DNA of 56,819 nucleotides, taken from positions 1 through 56,819 of the forward strand of contig CAJTLJ010000014.1 in assembly GCA_910577475.1 (NCBI GenBank), read 5' to 3'. The position numbers were made by a program, and so were the translations under genes. Under the pieces are notes generated by a model, which was not told where the DNA came from, made no database searches, and saw nothing but the letters and a program-made list of their open reading frames with translations. This document shows positions 8,821 to 17,181 of this stretch, piece after piece; the stretch's first letter is position 1; every line of letters starts with the position of its first letter. Source of the DNA: an uncultured Alistipes sp. (GTDB lineage: Bacteria; Bacteroidota; Bacteroidia; Bacteroidales; Rikenellaceae).

Positions 8821-8976
8821 TTACAGACCGAATTCATCGTCGTCGTTATAGTTCAGGTCCAGGTCGGAGCTGCCGTTGGCACCGTCGTGCCATTTGGAGG
8901 GATCGGAGGCGGCGAAACCCTTCTCCGCCGAAATTTCGATCGGGTCGAGTGCGGGTGCCTCGTAAATTTTTTTCAT
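8821..8976 (-). CDS. Small Bacteroidales peptide (51 aa)
   Basis: An intact 51-codon frame begins MKKIYEAPALDPIEISAEKG and ends NYNDDDEFGL, placed 12 bases upstream of the fimbrillin-like gene and reading into it. The pattern MKK-x-Y-x-x-P....E....E.GFA-S is one I associate with short, usually unannotated Bacteroidales proteins near surface lipoprotein genes. There is no signal peptide or membrane segment, and the C-terminus is very acidic. No function is known to me. The conserved-looking N-terminus and tight spacing argue that it is real. Confidence 0.75.
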   Translation of the reverse strand: MKKIYEAPALDPIEISAEKGFAASDPSKWHDGANGSSDLDLNYNDDDEFGL

Positions 8977-9364
8977 AAGCGTTTTATGGTTTTAAGTTGT
9001 TGAGTCGATATTTCTGCTGCCCGGAAGAGGCGCCGGATTCGTTTCAGGCTCTGCCGTCGATATCTACACAAAGATCGCAAATAAAAACCAAGGGCGGATC
9101 GGCAGGGTGTAAAGAAGTGGATGTGAATCGCTTTTGCGAGTCGTTATTTATTTGATAATGAATTGATTTATATCGTTCCCTGTTTCGTAAAAAGTGGATC
9201 GGATGCGCGCCGGTCCTGCTGCCGGCGCCCGGATGGGATACGCGCAGCGGACTTGCGTACAGTCCTTTCAGTTTTTCGCCGGGAGGCCGACTGTTCCGGC
9301 GTCGGGAAGAATTCCCCGTTCCGGCGAGCTACATTGAATTATATTTCGTATATTTGTCCGCTGT
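8977..9364. other. Divergent intergenic region, peptide gene / dnaX
   Basis: There is no gene. It holds the dnaX -7 element (9349-9356), and on the minus strand a weaker promoter-like GATCTTTG near 9068-9075. Otherwise no structure was recognised in about 390 bases. Confidence 0.6.
9349..9356 (+). promoter_or_regulatory. -7 promoter box of dnaX
   Basis: TATATTTG matches TAnnTTTG and ends 8 bases before the ATG, implying an extremely short or absent 5' leader. No good -33 element was seen at the usual distance. Confidence 0.55.
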
Positions 9365-11131
9365 ATGGAGAACTTTGTCGTCAGTGCCCGCAAATACCGC
9401 CCCGCGACCTTCGCGTCGGTGGTCGGGCAGAAGCACATCACCTCGACCCTCAAGAACGCCATCGAGCGGGGTCAGTTGGCACATGCCTACCTCTTCTGCG
9501 GTCCGCGCGGAGTGGGCAAGACGACTTGTGCCCGCATCTTCGCCAAGGCGATCAACTGCCAGAGTCCGAACGGTGCCGAGGCCTGCAACGCGTGCGAATC
9601 GTGCCGCAGCTTCAACGAGAACCGTTCGCTCAACATCCACGAGCTCGACGCCGCGTCGAATAACTCGGTGGACGACATCCGCGCCCTGATCGAGCAGGTG
9701 CGCATCATTCCCCAGTCGGGCCGCTACTCCGTCTTCATCATCGACGAGGTTCATATGCTCTCCACGGCCGCCTTCAACGCCTTTCTGAAGACGCTGGAGG
9801 AGCCCCCCGCACACGCCGTCTTCATCCTCGCGACCACCGAGAAGCACAAGATCCTGCCCACGATTCTCTCGCGGTGCCAGATCTACGACTTCAACCGCAT
9901 CCGTGTGGAGGATTCGGTGGAGTACCTGCGTTACATCGCCGGGCAGGAGGGGGTCGAGGCCGACGACGAGTCGCTCAACCTCATCTCGCAGAAGGCCGAC
10001 GGCGGCATGCGCGACGCCCTGTCGATGTTCGACAAGGCCGTGTCGTTCTGCGGCCGCGAACTGCACTATCAGGAGGTGGCCCAGACGCTCAACGTGCTGG
10101 ATTACGACACCTATTTCCACGTGACCGGGCGGCTGCTGGCCGGCGATTACGTGCAGGCGCTGCTCGCATTCGACGAGGTGCTGACGCGCGGCTTCGCGGG
10201 GCAGACCTTTCTGGCGGGGCTCAACCGCCACCTGCGAGACCTGCTGGTGGCGAAGGATGCCGCCACGCTGCGGCTGATCGAGATGACCGGAACCCTGCTG
10301 GAGCGATACCGCGTGCAGGCGGAGGCCTGCGACGTCGCGTTCCTCTTCGGGGCGATATCCGTCCTGACGGAACTCGATTCGAAAATCCGGCAGTCGTCTG
10401 GCCAACGCCTGCTGGTCGAACTGGGACTGATGAAAATCGCCGGTCTCGGTCAAAAAAAAAATAACCCCGATTCACCCCTGATCGAGCGGAGCTATCCGCT
10501 GCCCGAACTGGTGACGGCACCCGCTCCCGCCGCACCGGCACAGCCGGTTCCGGCTCCTACACCCGCTCCCGCGGCACAGCAGCCCCGGACTCCCTCTGCG
10601 TCTGCACCAGCGGTCGCACGACCGGCGCCGGTTGCCGCAGAGAAGCAGCCGGTCCGACCCGCACCCGCGACCCGGGTGACGCGCTCGCCGCTGGTCTCGC
10701 TCTCGGCGCTGATGAACGACGCTCCGGCCGAGCCGGCCGGGGAAGCGGCCCCGCAGGGCCCCGTGGCGGAGGATGACCGAAGCGAGGAGAAGCTGACGGC
10801 ACGCCGCGACGAACTGCTGGCCGCGATCCGCGAGATGCGGCCCCGTTTTGCGGCCGCCTTCGAACGGATGGCCTTTGCGGGCAGCACGATCCGGATCGCC
10901 GTGCCGACCTCGGAGCTCCGGGAGGAGATTCTCCGCTCGCAAACCGAGCTGTTGATCCGCCTGGTCGAAGTGGCCGGAGTGCAGGGTGCCTTGCAGCTGG
11001 AGATTGCGGTCGACGAGCAGGTGCGGGCCTCGACGCCGATCCGCATCGAGGACCGGCTGGCCTGGCTGAGCGAGCGGAACACCGCCCTCCAGGCCCTGCG
11101 CAAGGCGCTCGATCTGGAGATCGAGGGGTAG
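9365..11131 (+). CDS. dnaX: DNA polymerase III clamp-loader subunit gamma/tau
   Basis: 588 residues (tau form). It is the ATPase of the clamp loader. Visible are Walker A GPRGVGKTT, the zinc-binding cysteines around CQSPNGAEACNACESC, Walker B region FIIDEVHML, and the sensor region ILATTEKHKILPTILSRCQ. After about residue 375 there is an Ala/Pro-rich linker and a C-terminal domain. At codons 363-366 the gene carries a run of ten A, after which the -1 frame reads TAA immediately, giving a plausible route to a short gamma form (see the separate entry). tyrS follows after 41 bases. Confidence 0.96.
   Translation: MENFVVSARKYRPATFASVVGQKHITSTLKNAIERGQLAHAYLFCGPRGVGKTTCARIFAKAINCQSPNGAEACNACESCRSFNENRSLNIHELDAASNNSVDDIRALIEQVRIIPQSGRYSVFIIDEVHMLSTAAFNAFLKTLEEPPAHAVFILATTEKHKILPTILSRCQIYDFNRIRVEDSVEYLRYIAGQEGVEADDESLNLISQKADGGMRDALSMFDKAVSFCGRELHYQEVAQTLNVLDYDTYFHVTGRLLAGDYVQALLAFDEVLTRGFAGQTFLAGLNRHLRDLLVAKDAATLRLIEMTGTLLERYRVQAEACDVAFLFGAISVLTELDSKIRQSSGQRLLVELGLMKIAGLGQKKNNPDSPLIERSYPLPELVTAPAPAAPAQPVPAPTPAPAAQQPRTPSASAPAVARPAPVAAEKQPVRPAPATRVTRSPLVSLSALMNDAPAEPAGEAAPQGPVAEDDRSEEKLTARRDELLAAIREMRPRFAAAFERMAFAGSTIRIAVPTSELREEILRSQTELLIRLVEVAGVQGALQLEIAVDEQVRASTPIRIEDRLAWLSERNTALQALRKALDLEIEG
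10452..10464 (+). promoter_or_regulatory. Candidate slippage/frameshift site in dnaX
   Basis: Ten consecutive A (10452-10461) are followed by TAAC. In frame this reads CAA AAA AAA AAT AAC. One extra A in the mRNA, or a -1 ribosomal shift, reads AAA TAA and stops at 10462-10464, giving a 366-residue product ending in QKKK right after the three clamp-loader domains. Thermus dnaX makes gamma by slippage at a comparable A-run; E. coli uses a -1 shift. Function here is inferred. Confidence 0.65.
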
Positions 11132-11172
11132 GCAACGTATTGAAACGGAAAAACAAAAACGAAAGATAGTAA

Positions 11173-12465
11173 ATGGCAACCAAGAATTTTATCGAAGAAC
11201 TCGAATGGCGCGGCATGATCCACACGATCATGCCCGGCGCGAAGGAACAACTCGAAAAGGAGATGACGACGGCCTACCTGGGCATCGACCCCACGGCCGA
11301 CTCGCTGCACATCGGCCATCTGGTGGGCGTGATGATTCTGAAGCACTTCCAACTGTGCGGCCACCGTCCTCTGGCGCTGGTGGGCGGCGCCACGGGCATG
11401 ATCGGCGACCCGAGCGGCAAGTCGCAGGAGCGCAATCTGCTCGACGAGGCGACGCTGCGTCACAACCAGGAGGCGATCAAGAAGCAGCTCGCCAAGCTGC
11501 TCGATTTCGATTCCGACGCCCCCAATGCGGCCCGCATGGTCAACAACTACGACTGGATGAAGGATTTCACGTTCCTGGATTTCATCCGCGATATCGGCAA
11601 GCTCATCACCGTGAACTACATGATGGCCAAGGACTCGGTCAAGAAGCGCTTCAACGGCGAGGGCGACGGCATGTCGTTCACCGAGTTCACCTACCAGCTC
11701 GTGCAGGGCTACGACTTCCTGCACCTCTATCAGGAGTACGGATGCCGCATTCAGCTGGGCGGCTCGGACCAGTGGGGCAACATCACCACCGGTACGGAGC
11801 TGATCCGCCGCAAGCTGGACGGCGAGGCATACGCCATCACCTGCCCGCTCATCACGAAGGCCGACGGCACGAAGTTCGGCAAGACCGAGAGCGGTAACGT
11901 ATGGCTCGATCCGCGCTACACCTCGCCCTACAAGTTCTACCAGTTCTGGCTGAACGTGAGCGACGAGGATGCCAAGCGTTATATCAAGATCTTCACCCTG
12001 CTGGACCGCGAGACCATCGGGGCGCTGATCGCCGAGCACGAGGCGGCTCCCCATCTGCGCGCGCTGCAGAAGCGGCTGGCGCAGGAGGTCACCACGATGA
12101 TCCACTCCGAGGAGGAGTACCGCAAGGCAGTCGAGGCTTCGTCGATCCTCTTCGGCGGCGCCACCTCCGAGGCGCTGCATGCGCTGGACGAGCAGACCCT
12201 GCTTCAGGTCTTCGAGGGCGTGCCGCAGTTTACGGTCGCCGCCGCCGATCTGGGGAGGAGTTTCCTGGATCTCTGCGCGGAGAAGACGCAGATCTTCCTC
12301 TCGAAGGGGGAGTGCCGCAAGATGGTGCAGGGCGGCGGCGTGTCGCTCAACAAGGAGAAGGTGACCGATCCGCAGCGTCCGGTGACCGGTGACGATCTGA
12401 TCGCCGGCAAGTATCTGCTGGTGCAGCGGGGCAAGAAGAATTACTATCTGGTAATCGTGGCATAG
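11173..12465 (+). CDS. tyrS: Tyrosyl-tRNA synthetase
   Basis: 430 residues. It charges tRNA-Tyr with tyrosine. Class I signatures are clear: HIGH-type LHIGHLVG (about residues 44-51) and KFGKT at about residues 236-240, plus the tyrosine-pocket segments YQLVQGYDF and QLGGSDQWGNI. The C-terminal S4 RNA-binding domain (about 355-430, AEKTQIFLSKGECRKMVQGGGVSLNKEKV) is complete. It sits 41 bases after dnaX and 3 bases before folB, so dnaX-tyrS-folB probably form one transcription unit. Confidence 0.97.
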   Translation: MATKNFIEELEWRGMIHTIMPGAKEQLEKEMTTAYLGIDPTADSLHIGHLVGVMILKHFQLCGHRPLALVGGATGMIGDPSGKSQERNLLDEATLRHNQEAIKKQLAKLLDFDSDAPNAARMVNNYDWMKDFTFLDFIRDIGKLITVNYMMAKDSVKKRFNGEGDGMSFTEFTYQLVQGYDFLHLYQEYGCRIQLGGSDQWGNITTGTELIRRKLDGEAYAITCPLITKADGTKFGKTESGNVWLDPRYTSPYKFYQFWLNVSDEDAKRYIKIFTLLDRETIGALIAEHEAAPHLRALQKRLAQEVTTMIHSEEEYRKAVEASSILFGGATSEALHALDEQTLLQVFEGVPQFTVAAADLGRSFLDLCAEKTQIFLSKGECRKMVQGGGVSLNKEKVTDPQRPVTGDDLIAGKYLLVQRGKKNYYLVIVA

Positions 12466-12468
12466 GGA

Positions 12469-12822
12469 ATGCAGTACCGAATCGATCTCGAGGGAATGGA
12501 GTTCCGGGCCTACCACGGCTGTTACGATCTGGAACGCAAGGTCGGCAACCGCTTCGTGGTCGATCTGGAACTGACGACCGAACTGGGCCGGGTGGCCGAG
12601 GAGGACGACGTGGAGCTGGCGGTCAACTACCTGAAGGTGTACGAAACCGTGCGCGAGGTGATGGCCGTCGAGCAGCGGACCATCGAACGGGTGTCGCGGA
12701 ACATCATCGATACCCTCTGCGAGCGGTTTCCGGCGATTGTCCGCGTGCGGTGCCGGGTGGCCAAGATGGCCCCGCCGCTGGGGGGCAAGGTGCACAGCGT
12801 GAGCGTGACGCTCGAACGATAG
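12469..12822 (+). CDS. folB: Dihydroneopterin aldolase
   Basis: 117 residues, normal family length. It converts 7,8-dihydroneopterin to 6-hydroxymethyl-dihydropterin in folate synthesis. The N-terminus IDLEGMEFRAYHGCYDLERK is diagnostic (EF.A.HG....E), as are VNYLKVYETV and the C-terminal VRCRVAKMAPPLGG with its active-site Lys. It is the last gene of the dnaX-tyrS-folB run, closed by the terminator at 12829-12869. Confidence 0.93.
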   Translation: MQYRIDLEGMEFRAYHGCYDLERKVGNRFVVDLELTTELGRVAEEDDVELAVNYLKVYETVREVMAVEQRTIERVSRNIIDTLCERFPAIVRVRCRVAKMAPPLGGKVHSVSVTLER

Positions 12823-12828
12823 CGAGTC

Positions 12829-12869
12829 GCCGCATCCCGGGTCCTTGAGACCGAGATGCGGCTTTTTTT
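12829..12869 (+). terminator. Terminator after folB
   Basis: GCCGCAT/ATGCGGC arms (12829-12835 / 12856-12862), with an inner GGTC/GACC pairing, followed by seven T. It ends just before the transporter start. Confidence 0.85.
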
Positions 12870-12883
12870 ACAGAAGGAACGGT

Positions 12884-14254
12884 ATGAAGGGAGAAACAGA
12901 CGAAAGCAGGGCTACGCTGGGTAGCCGGTTGAGCGCCGTGCTGGTTGCGGCGGGCAGTGCCGTGGGGTTGGGGAACATCTGGCGGTTTCCGGCGATGGCC
13001 GGCGACAACGGCGGCGGAGCCTTCCTGCTCCTCTATATCCTGTGCGTGATCGTGCTGGGGCTGCCGCTGATGCTGGCCGAGTTCTCCGTGGGGCGCGCCT
13101 CCCGCCGCAACGCCGTGGGGGCCTACCGCAAGCTGGACCGGCGCTGGAGCTTTCTGGGCTATAACAGCGTGCTGGTCGCCTTTCTGATTCTGGGTTTCTA
13201 CTACGTGGTGTCGGGCTGGACGCTGGAGTATTTCGTTCACTCCGTGACGGGCACGATCGGCCGCTACGATACCCCCGACGCCTACCGCGGCATCTTCGAA
13301 AATTTCCGGATCCACCCCTGGCGGCCGACCGTCTACGCCTGGATCTTCGTGTTGATTACCCACGGCGTCATCGCGCTGGGGGTGAGGCGGGGGATCGAAC
13401 GCTCGGCCAAGTTCCTGATGCCGCTGCTCTTCGTTGTGCTCGTCGTGCTGGCCGGCCATTCGCTGCTGATGCCGGGCGGCGACGAGGGTGTCCGGTTTCT
13501 GCTTCGGCCCGACTTCTCGAAGGTGACGCCCCGCACTGTGCTGGCGGCGTTGGGTCAGGCCTTCTTTTCGCTCTCGATCGGTATGGGGTGCATGATTACC
13601 TATGCCTCCTATTTCAACAAGGAGACCGATCTGCGCCGTACGGCGGTCAACGTCGCCGTGCTGGATACGGTGGTGGCGCTGCTGGCCGGGCTGGCTATCT
13701 TTCCCGCGGCCTACAGCGCGGGAATCTTCTCCTCGGCCGAGGTGCCGACGGCCGGTCCCGATCTGGTCTTCATCACCCTGCCCGCCCTCTTCAATTCGAT
13801 GGCCTGGGGCGAGCTCTGGGCCGCCGTCTTCTTTCTGCTGTTGGTCGTGGCGGCTCTGACGTCGACCCTCTCGCTGCACGAGGTGGTGACGGCCTATCTG
13901 CACGAGGAGTGGTGCATGAGCCGCAAGGGGGCTGCCGGACTGACTACCGTGTCGATGCTCTTCCTGAGCGCGCTGGCCTCGCTCTCGCTGGGCATGTTGA
14001 GCGACTGGCGCATCTGCGGGCTGACGATCTTCGACTCGCTCGATTTCCTGACGGCTAACATCCTGATGCCCGTCGGCGGTCTGCTGACGAGCATTTTCGT
14101 CGGCTGGCGCTTCGAACGGCGCCTGCTGCGGCGGGAGCTCGGCATCGGGGGGCGGCAGCGGAGCGGACGGCTGGCGTTCCTCCTCTTCATGCTGCGCTGG
14201 GTCTGCCCGGTCATTCTGCTGGCTGTATTCCTGGACAATCTGGGGCTGCTGTAG
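12884..14254 (+). CDS. NSS-family sodium-dependent transporter
   Basis: 456 residues from MKGETDESRATLGSR; an upstream Met at 12845 lies inside the folB terminator and was rejected. It shows the neurotransmitter:sodium symporter signature SAVGLGNIWRFPAMAGDNGGGAF in helix 1 (split here for reading: SAVGLGNIWRFP then AMAGDNGGGAF). About 11-12 hydrophobic helices follow, including LLLYILCVIVLGLPLMLAEF and GQAFFSLSIGMGCMITYAS in helix 6, the Na+/substrate region. The substrate is probably an amino acid, but nothing in the sequence fixes which. It stands alone between two terminators. Confidence 0.92.
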   Translation: MKGETDESRATLGSRLSAVLVAAGSAVGLGNIWRFPAMAGDNGGGAFLLLYILCVIVLGLPLMLAEFSVGRASRRNAVGAYRKLDRRWSFLGYNSVLVAFLILGFYYVVSGWTLEYFVHSVTGTIGRYDTPDAYRGIFENFRIHPWRPTVYAWIFVLITHGVIALGVRRGIERSAKFLMPLLFVVLVVLAGHSLLMPGGDEGVRFLLRPDFSKVTPRTVLAALGQAFFSLSIGMGCMITYASYFNKETDLRRTAVNVAVLDTVVALLAGLAIFPAAYSAGIFSSAEVPTAGPDLVFITLPALFNSMAWGELWAAVFFLLLVVAALTSTLSLHEVVTAYLHEEWCMSRKGAAGLTTVSMLFLSALASLSLGMLSDWRICGLTIFDSLDFLTANILMPVGGLLTSIFVGWRFERRLLRRELGIGGRQRSGRLAFLLFMLRWVCPVILLAVFLDNLGLL

Positions 14255-14275
14255 CGGTCCATCCTTCGGCTGACG

Positions 14276-14310
14276 CTCCCTGCCCTTTTTGGCAGGGAGT
14301 TCGCTTTTTT
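14276..14310 (+). terminator. Terminator after the NSS transporter
   Basis: Nine-base arms CTCCCTGCC/GGCAGGGAG (14276-14284 / 14291-14299), then TTCGC and a T6 run. Confidence 0.85.
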
Positions 14311-14313
14311 GTC

Positions 14314-14360
14314 GTGACAGAGGTGACAAAATGCCGCCGTCGGCGTGACAAAGAGTGACA
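14314..14360 (+). promoter_or_regulatory. Four GTGACA repeats upstream of clpB
   Basis: GTGACA occurs at 14314, 14323, 14345 and 14355, i.e. two close pairs with 9- and 10-base periods separated by 22 bases, next to a GCCG/CGGC palindrome. They are placed 20-70 bases upstream of a sigma-54-like promoter, so they could bind an activator. The regulator is not identified. Confidence 0.45.
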
Positions 14361-14381
14361 ATTTCGAGCCTCGCCGGGGAG

Positions 14382-14397
14382 TGGCAGGGGTTTTGCG
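14382..14397 (+). promoter_or_regulatory. Sigma-54-type (-24/-12) promoter candidate for clpB
   Basis: TGGCAGGGGTTTTGCG: the GG of the -24 box and the GC of the -12 box are exactly 12 bases apart, as in TGGCACG-N4-TTGCW. Mismatches are at one -24 position and at the last base. Predicted initiation near 14408 would leave a leader of about 35 bases to the clpB ATG. Confidence 0.5.
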
Positions 14398-14442
14398 ACG
14401 GAAGAGAGCGGAATACGAAAAGAAAATAAATCCATATAGATT

Positions 14443-17043
14443 ATGAATGTCAATAGTTTAACCATCAAGGCGCAGGAGGCGTTGCAGGGTGCGATAGCCT
14501 CGGCGCAACAAAACGGCCAGCAGGCTGTGGAGCCTTTGCATCTGCTCGGGGTCCTGCTGCGCGAGGAGGATTCGCTGGGAGCTTTCCTGCTGGGCCGCGT
14601 CGGCGTGAACGTGCGCGGCGTAAAGGAGGAGGTCGCCCGGGCCGTCGCCTCGCTGCCTCGCGTGTCGGGTGCCGGCGGCGAGTCCTATTTCTCGAACGAC
14701 AGCTCGAAGGTGATCCAGCGGGCCGTCGACTTCACGCAGAAGTTCGGCGACAAGTATGCCTCGGTCGAGCACCTGCTGCTGGCCCTCGTGGCCGAGCGGG
14801 GGCAGGCGTCCGATCTGCTGAAGCGGGCCGGAGCCACGGAGAAGGAGCTCGTGGAGGCGATTCGGGTCTTCCGCAAGGGAGCGACGGTCGATTCGCAGAC
14901 GGCTTCGCAGGAGTTCAACGCGCTGGGCAAATATGCCGTAAACCTGAATGAGCAGGCGCGCAGCGGCAAGCTCGACCCTGTGATCGGCCGCGACGAGGAG
15001 ATTCGGCGCGTGTTGCAGATCCTCTCGCGCCGCACGAAAAACAACCCCATTCTGGTCGGCGAGGCGGGTGTCGGAAAGACCGCTATCGCCGAGGGCATCG
15101 CCCACCGGATCGTCGACGGCGATGTACCCGAGAATCTGAAGTCGAAGGTGATCTATTCGCTCGACATGGGGGCTCTGATTGCCGGAGCGAAGTATCAGGG
15201 CGAGTTCGAGGAGCGTCTGAAGGCCGTGGTGCAGGAGGTGGTCTCGACCGACGGCGAGGTGCTGCTCTTCATCGACGAGATTCACACGCTGGTCGGGGCC
15301 GGCAAGTCGTCGGGCGCGATGGATGCCGCCAACATCCTCAAGCCGGCGCTGGCGCGCGGCGAGCTGCGGACGATCGGTGCCACGACGCTCGACGAGTTTC
15401 AGAAATATTTTGAGCAGGACAAGGCGCTCGAACGCCGGTTCCAGAAGGTGATGGTGGACGAGCCGACGCAGGAGGACGCCATCTCGATCCTGCGAGGGCT
15501 GAAGGAGCGCTACGAGAACCACCATCAGGTGCGGATCAAGGACGAGGCGATCGTGGCGGCCGTCGAACTCTCGACCCGCTACATCACCTCGCGGTTCCTG
15601 CCCGACAAGGCGATCGACCTGGTGGACGAGGCGGCTTCGCGGCTGCGGCTGGAGATGAACTCCGTGCCCGAGGAGATCGATACGCTCGACCGCCGGGTGC
15701 GCCAGCTGGAGATCGAGCGCGAGGCGATTCGCCGCGAGAACGACAAGGAGCGGGTCGAGGCCCTGACCCGGGAGATCGAGGAGCTGAAGGCGAAGGATGC
15801 TGCCATGCGGGCCAAGTGGCAGGGGCAGCGCGACCTGCTGAAGCGCATTCAGAACGACAAGGACGAGATCGAGCGGTTGAAGATCGAGGCGCAGCAGGCC
15901 GAGCGTCAGGGCGACTACGGCCGGGTGGCCGAGCTGCGCTACGGCAAGATCGTCGAGGCGCAGAAGCGGATCGATGCCTTGCAGGAGGAGTTCCGCGCGG
16001 CGTCGGCCAACGAGTCGATGATCAAGGAGGAGGTCGATGCGCAGGATATCGCCGAGGTTGTGTCGCGCTGGACGGGGATTCCCGTGACGCGGATGCTGGC
16101 CTCCGAGCGCGAGAAGCTGCTGCACATGGAGCGCGAGCTGCACAAGCGGGTCGTGGGGCAGGAAGCCGCCATCACGGCCATTTCGGATGCCGTGCGCCGT
16201 TCGCGGGCCGGGCTGAACGATGCGCGGCGCCCTATCGGGTCGTTCATCTTTCTGGGCACGACGGGAGTGGGCAAGACCGAGTTGGCGAAGGCGCTGGCCG
16301 ATTTCCTTTTCAACGACGATTCGATGATGACCCGCATCGATATGAGCGAGTATCAGGAGCGTCACAGCGTGTCGCGTCTGGTGGGCGCGCCTCCGGGATA
16401 TGTCGGGTACGACGAGGGGGGACAGCTCACCGAGGCCGTGCGGCGCAAGCCCTACTCGGTGGTGCTGCTCGACGAGATCGAGAAGGCCCACCCCGACGTC
16501 TTCAACATCCTGTTGCAGGTGCTGGACGACGGCCGTCTGACCGACAACAAGGGACGCACGGTCGATTTCCGCAACACGATCATCATCATGACCTCGAACA
16601 TGGGCTCGCACCTGATTCAGGAGCACTTCGCCGCCTCGTTCGACGGCAGCCGGATCGATCCCGAAACGGTGGAGAAGACCCGCGCAGAGGTGATCGAACT
16701 GCTGAAGCAGCAGCTCAAGCCCGAGTTCCTGAACCGTATCGACGAGATCGTGATGTTCGAGCCCCTTACGCGCAAGGATATCGAACGGATCGTCGACATC
16801 CAGCTGCACGTCATCGCCCGCATGCTGCGTGAGAACGGCATCGAGCTCACCTGGACGGAAGCGGCCCGTCGCTGGATCGCCGATGCCGGCTACGATCCGC
16901 TGTACGGCGCCCGGCCCGTGAAGCGGACCATTCAGCGCAGCATCGTCAACGACCTCTCGAAGCGGATTCTGGCGGGCGAGGTCGACCGTTCGAAGCCCAT
17001 TGCCATCGACGCCGGAGCCGACGGACTGACCTTCTCGAATTAG
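14443..17043 (+). CDS. clpB: ClpB disaggregase chaperone
   Basis: 866 residues, full length. It is a hexameric AAA+ ATPase that resolubilises aggregated proteins with DnaK. Domain order: N-domain (1-145), NBD1 with Walker A GEAGVGKTA (about 204-212) and Walker B VLLFIDEIHTLVGAG, the long coiled-coil M-domain (about 400-530, many Glu/Arg/Lys), and NBD2 with Walker A GTTGVGKTE and VVLLDEIEKAHPDV. The coiled coil distinguishes it from ClpA/ClpC. It is monocistronic, ending at the hairpin 17060-17098. The upstream region carries a -24/-12-like promoter rather than an obvious TAnnTTTG box. Confidence 0.97.
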   Translation: MNVNSLTIKAQEALQGAIASAQQNGQQAVEPLHLLGVLLREEDSLGAFLLGRVGVNVRGVKEEVARAVASLPRVSGAGGESYFSNDSSKVIQRAVDFTQKFGDKYASVEHLLLALVAERGQASDLLKRAGATEKELVEAIRVFRKGATVDSQTASQEFNALGKYAVNLNEQARSGKLDPVIGRDEEIRRVLQILSRRTKNNPILVGEAGVGKTAIAEGIAHRIVDGDVPENLKSKVIYSLDMGALIAGAKYQGEFEERLKAVVQEVVSTDGEVLLFIDEIHTLVGAGKSSGAMDAANILKPALARGELRTIGATTLDEFQKYFEQDKALERRFQKVMVDEPTQEDAISILRGLKERYENHHQVRIKDEAIVAAVELSTRYITSRFLPDKAIDLVDEAASRLRLEMNSVPEEIDTLDRRVRQLEIEREAIRRENDKERVEALTREIEELKAKDAAMRAKWQGQRDLLKRIQNDKDEIERLKIEAQQAERQGDYGRVAELRYGKIVEAQKRIDALQEEFRAASANESMIKEEVDAQDIAEVVSRWTGIPVTRMLASEREKLLHMERELHKRVVGQEAAITAISDAVRRSRAGLNDARRPIGSFIFLGTTGVGKTELAKALADFLFNDDSMMTRIDMSEYQERHSVSRLVGAPPGYVGYDEGGQLTEAVRRKPYSVVLLDEIEKAHPDVFNILLQVLDDGRLTDNKGRTVDFRNTIIIMTSNMGSHLIQEHFAASFDGSRIDPETVEKTRAEVIELLKQQLKPEFLNRIDEIVMFEPLTRKDIERIVDIQLHVIARMLRENGIELTWTEAARRWIADAGYDPLYGARPVKRTIQRSIVNDLSKRILAGEVDRSKPIAIDAGADGLTFSN

Positions 17044-17059
17044 TTGTGCCGGTCGTATG

Positions 17060-17098
17060 AAAAAGGGGACTGCCCAATTTTCGGGCGGTCCCCTTTTT
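17060..17098. terminator. Bidirectional terminator between clpB and the rSAM locus
   Basis: 16-base arms 17060-17075 and 17083-17098 (AAAAAGGGGAC.../...GTCCCCTTTTT) with one mismatch. Terminal A/T runs make it usable from both strands. Confidence 0.85.
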
Positions 17099-17181
17099 CT
17101 GTCGTTACCCCGGTGGAGGGCTGCATGCTTCGCCGGCTGCAACCCGCATAAGGAACCTTTGTCCTTCGCGTGTCGCCGGAA

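Noticed and set aside
17060..17098. Regulatory hairpin of the rSAM operon
   Set aside because: The position at the 3' ends of two convergent units and the A/T runs are those of a bidirectional terminator.
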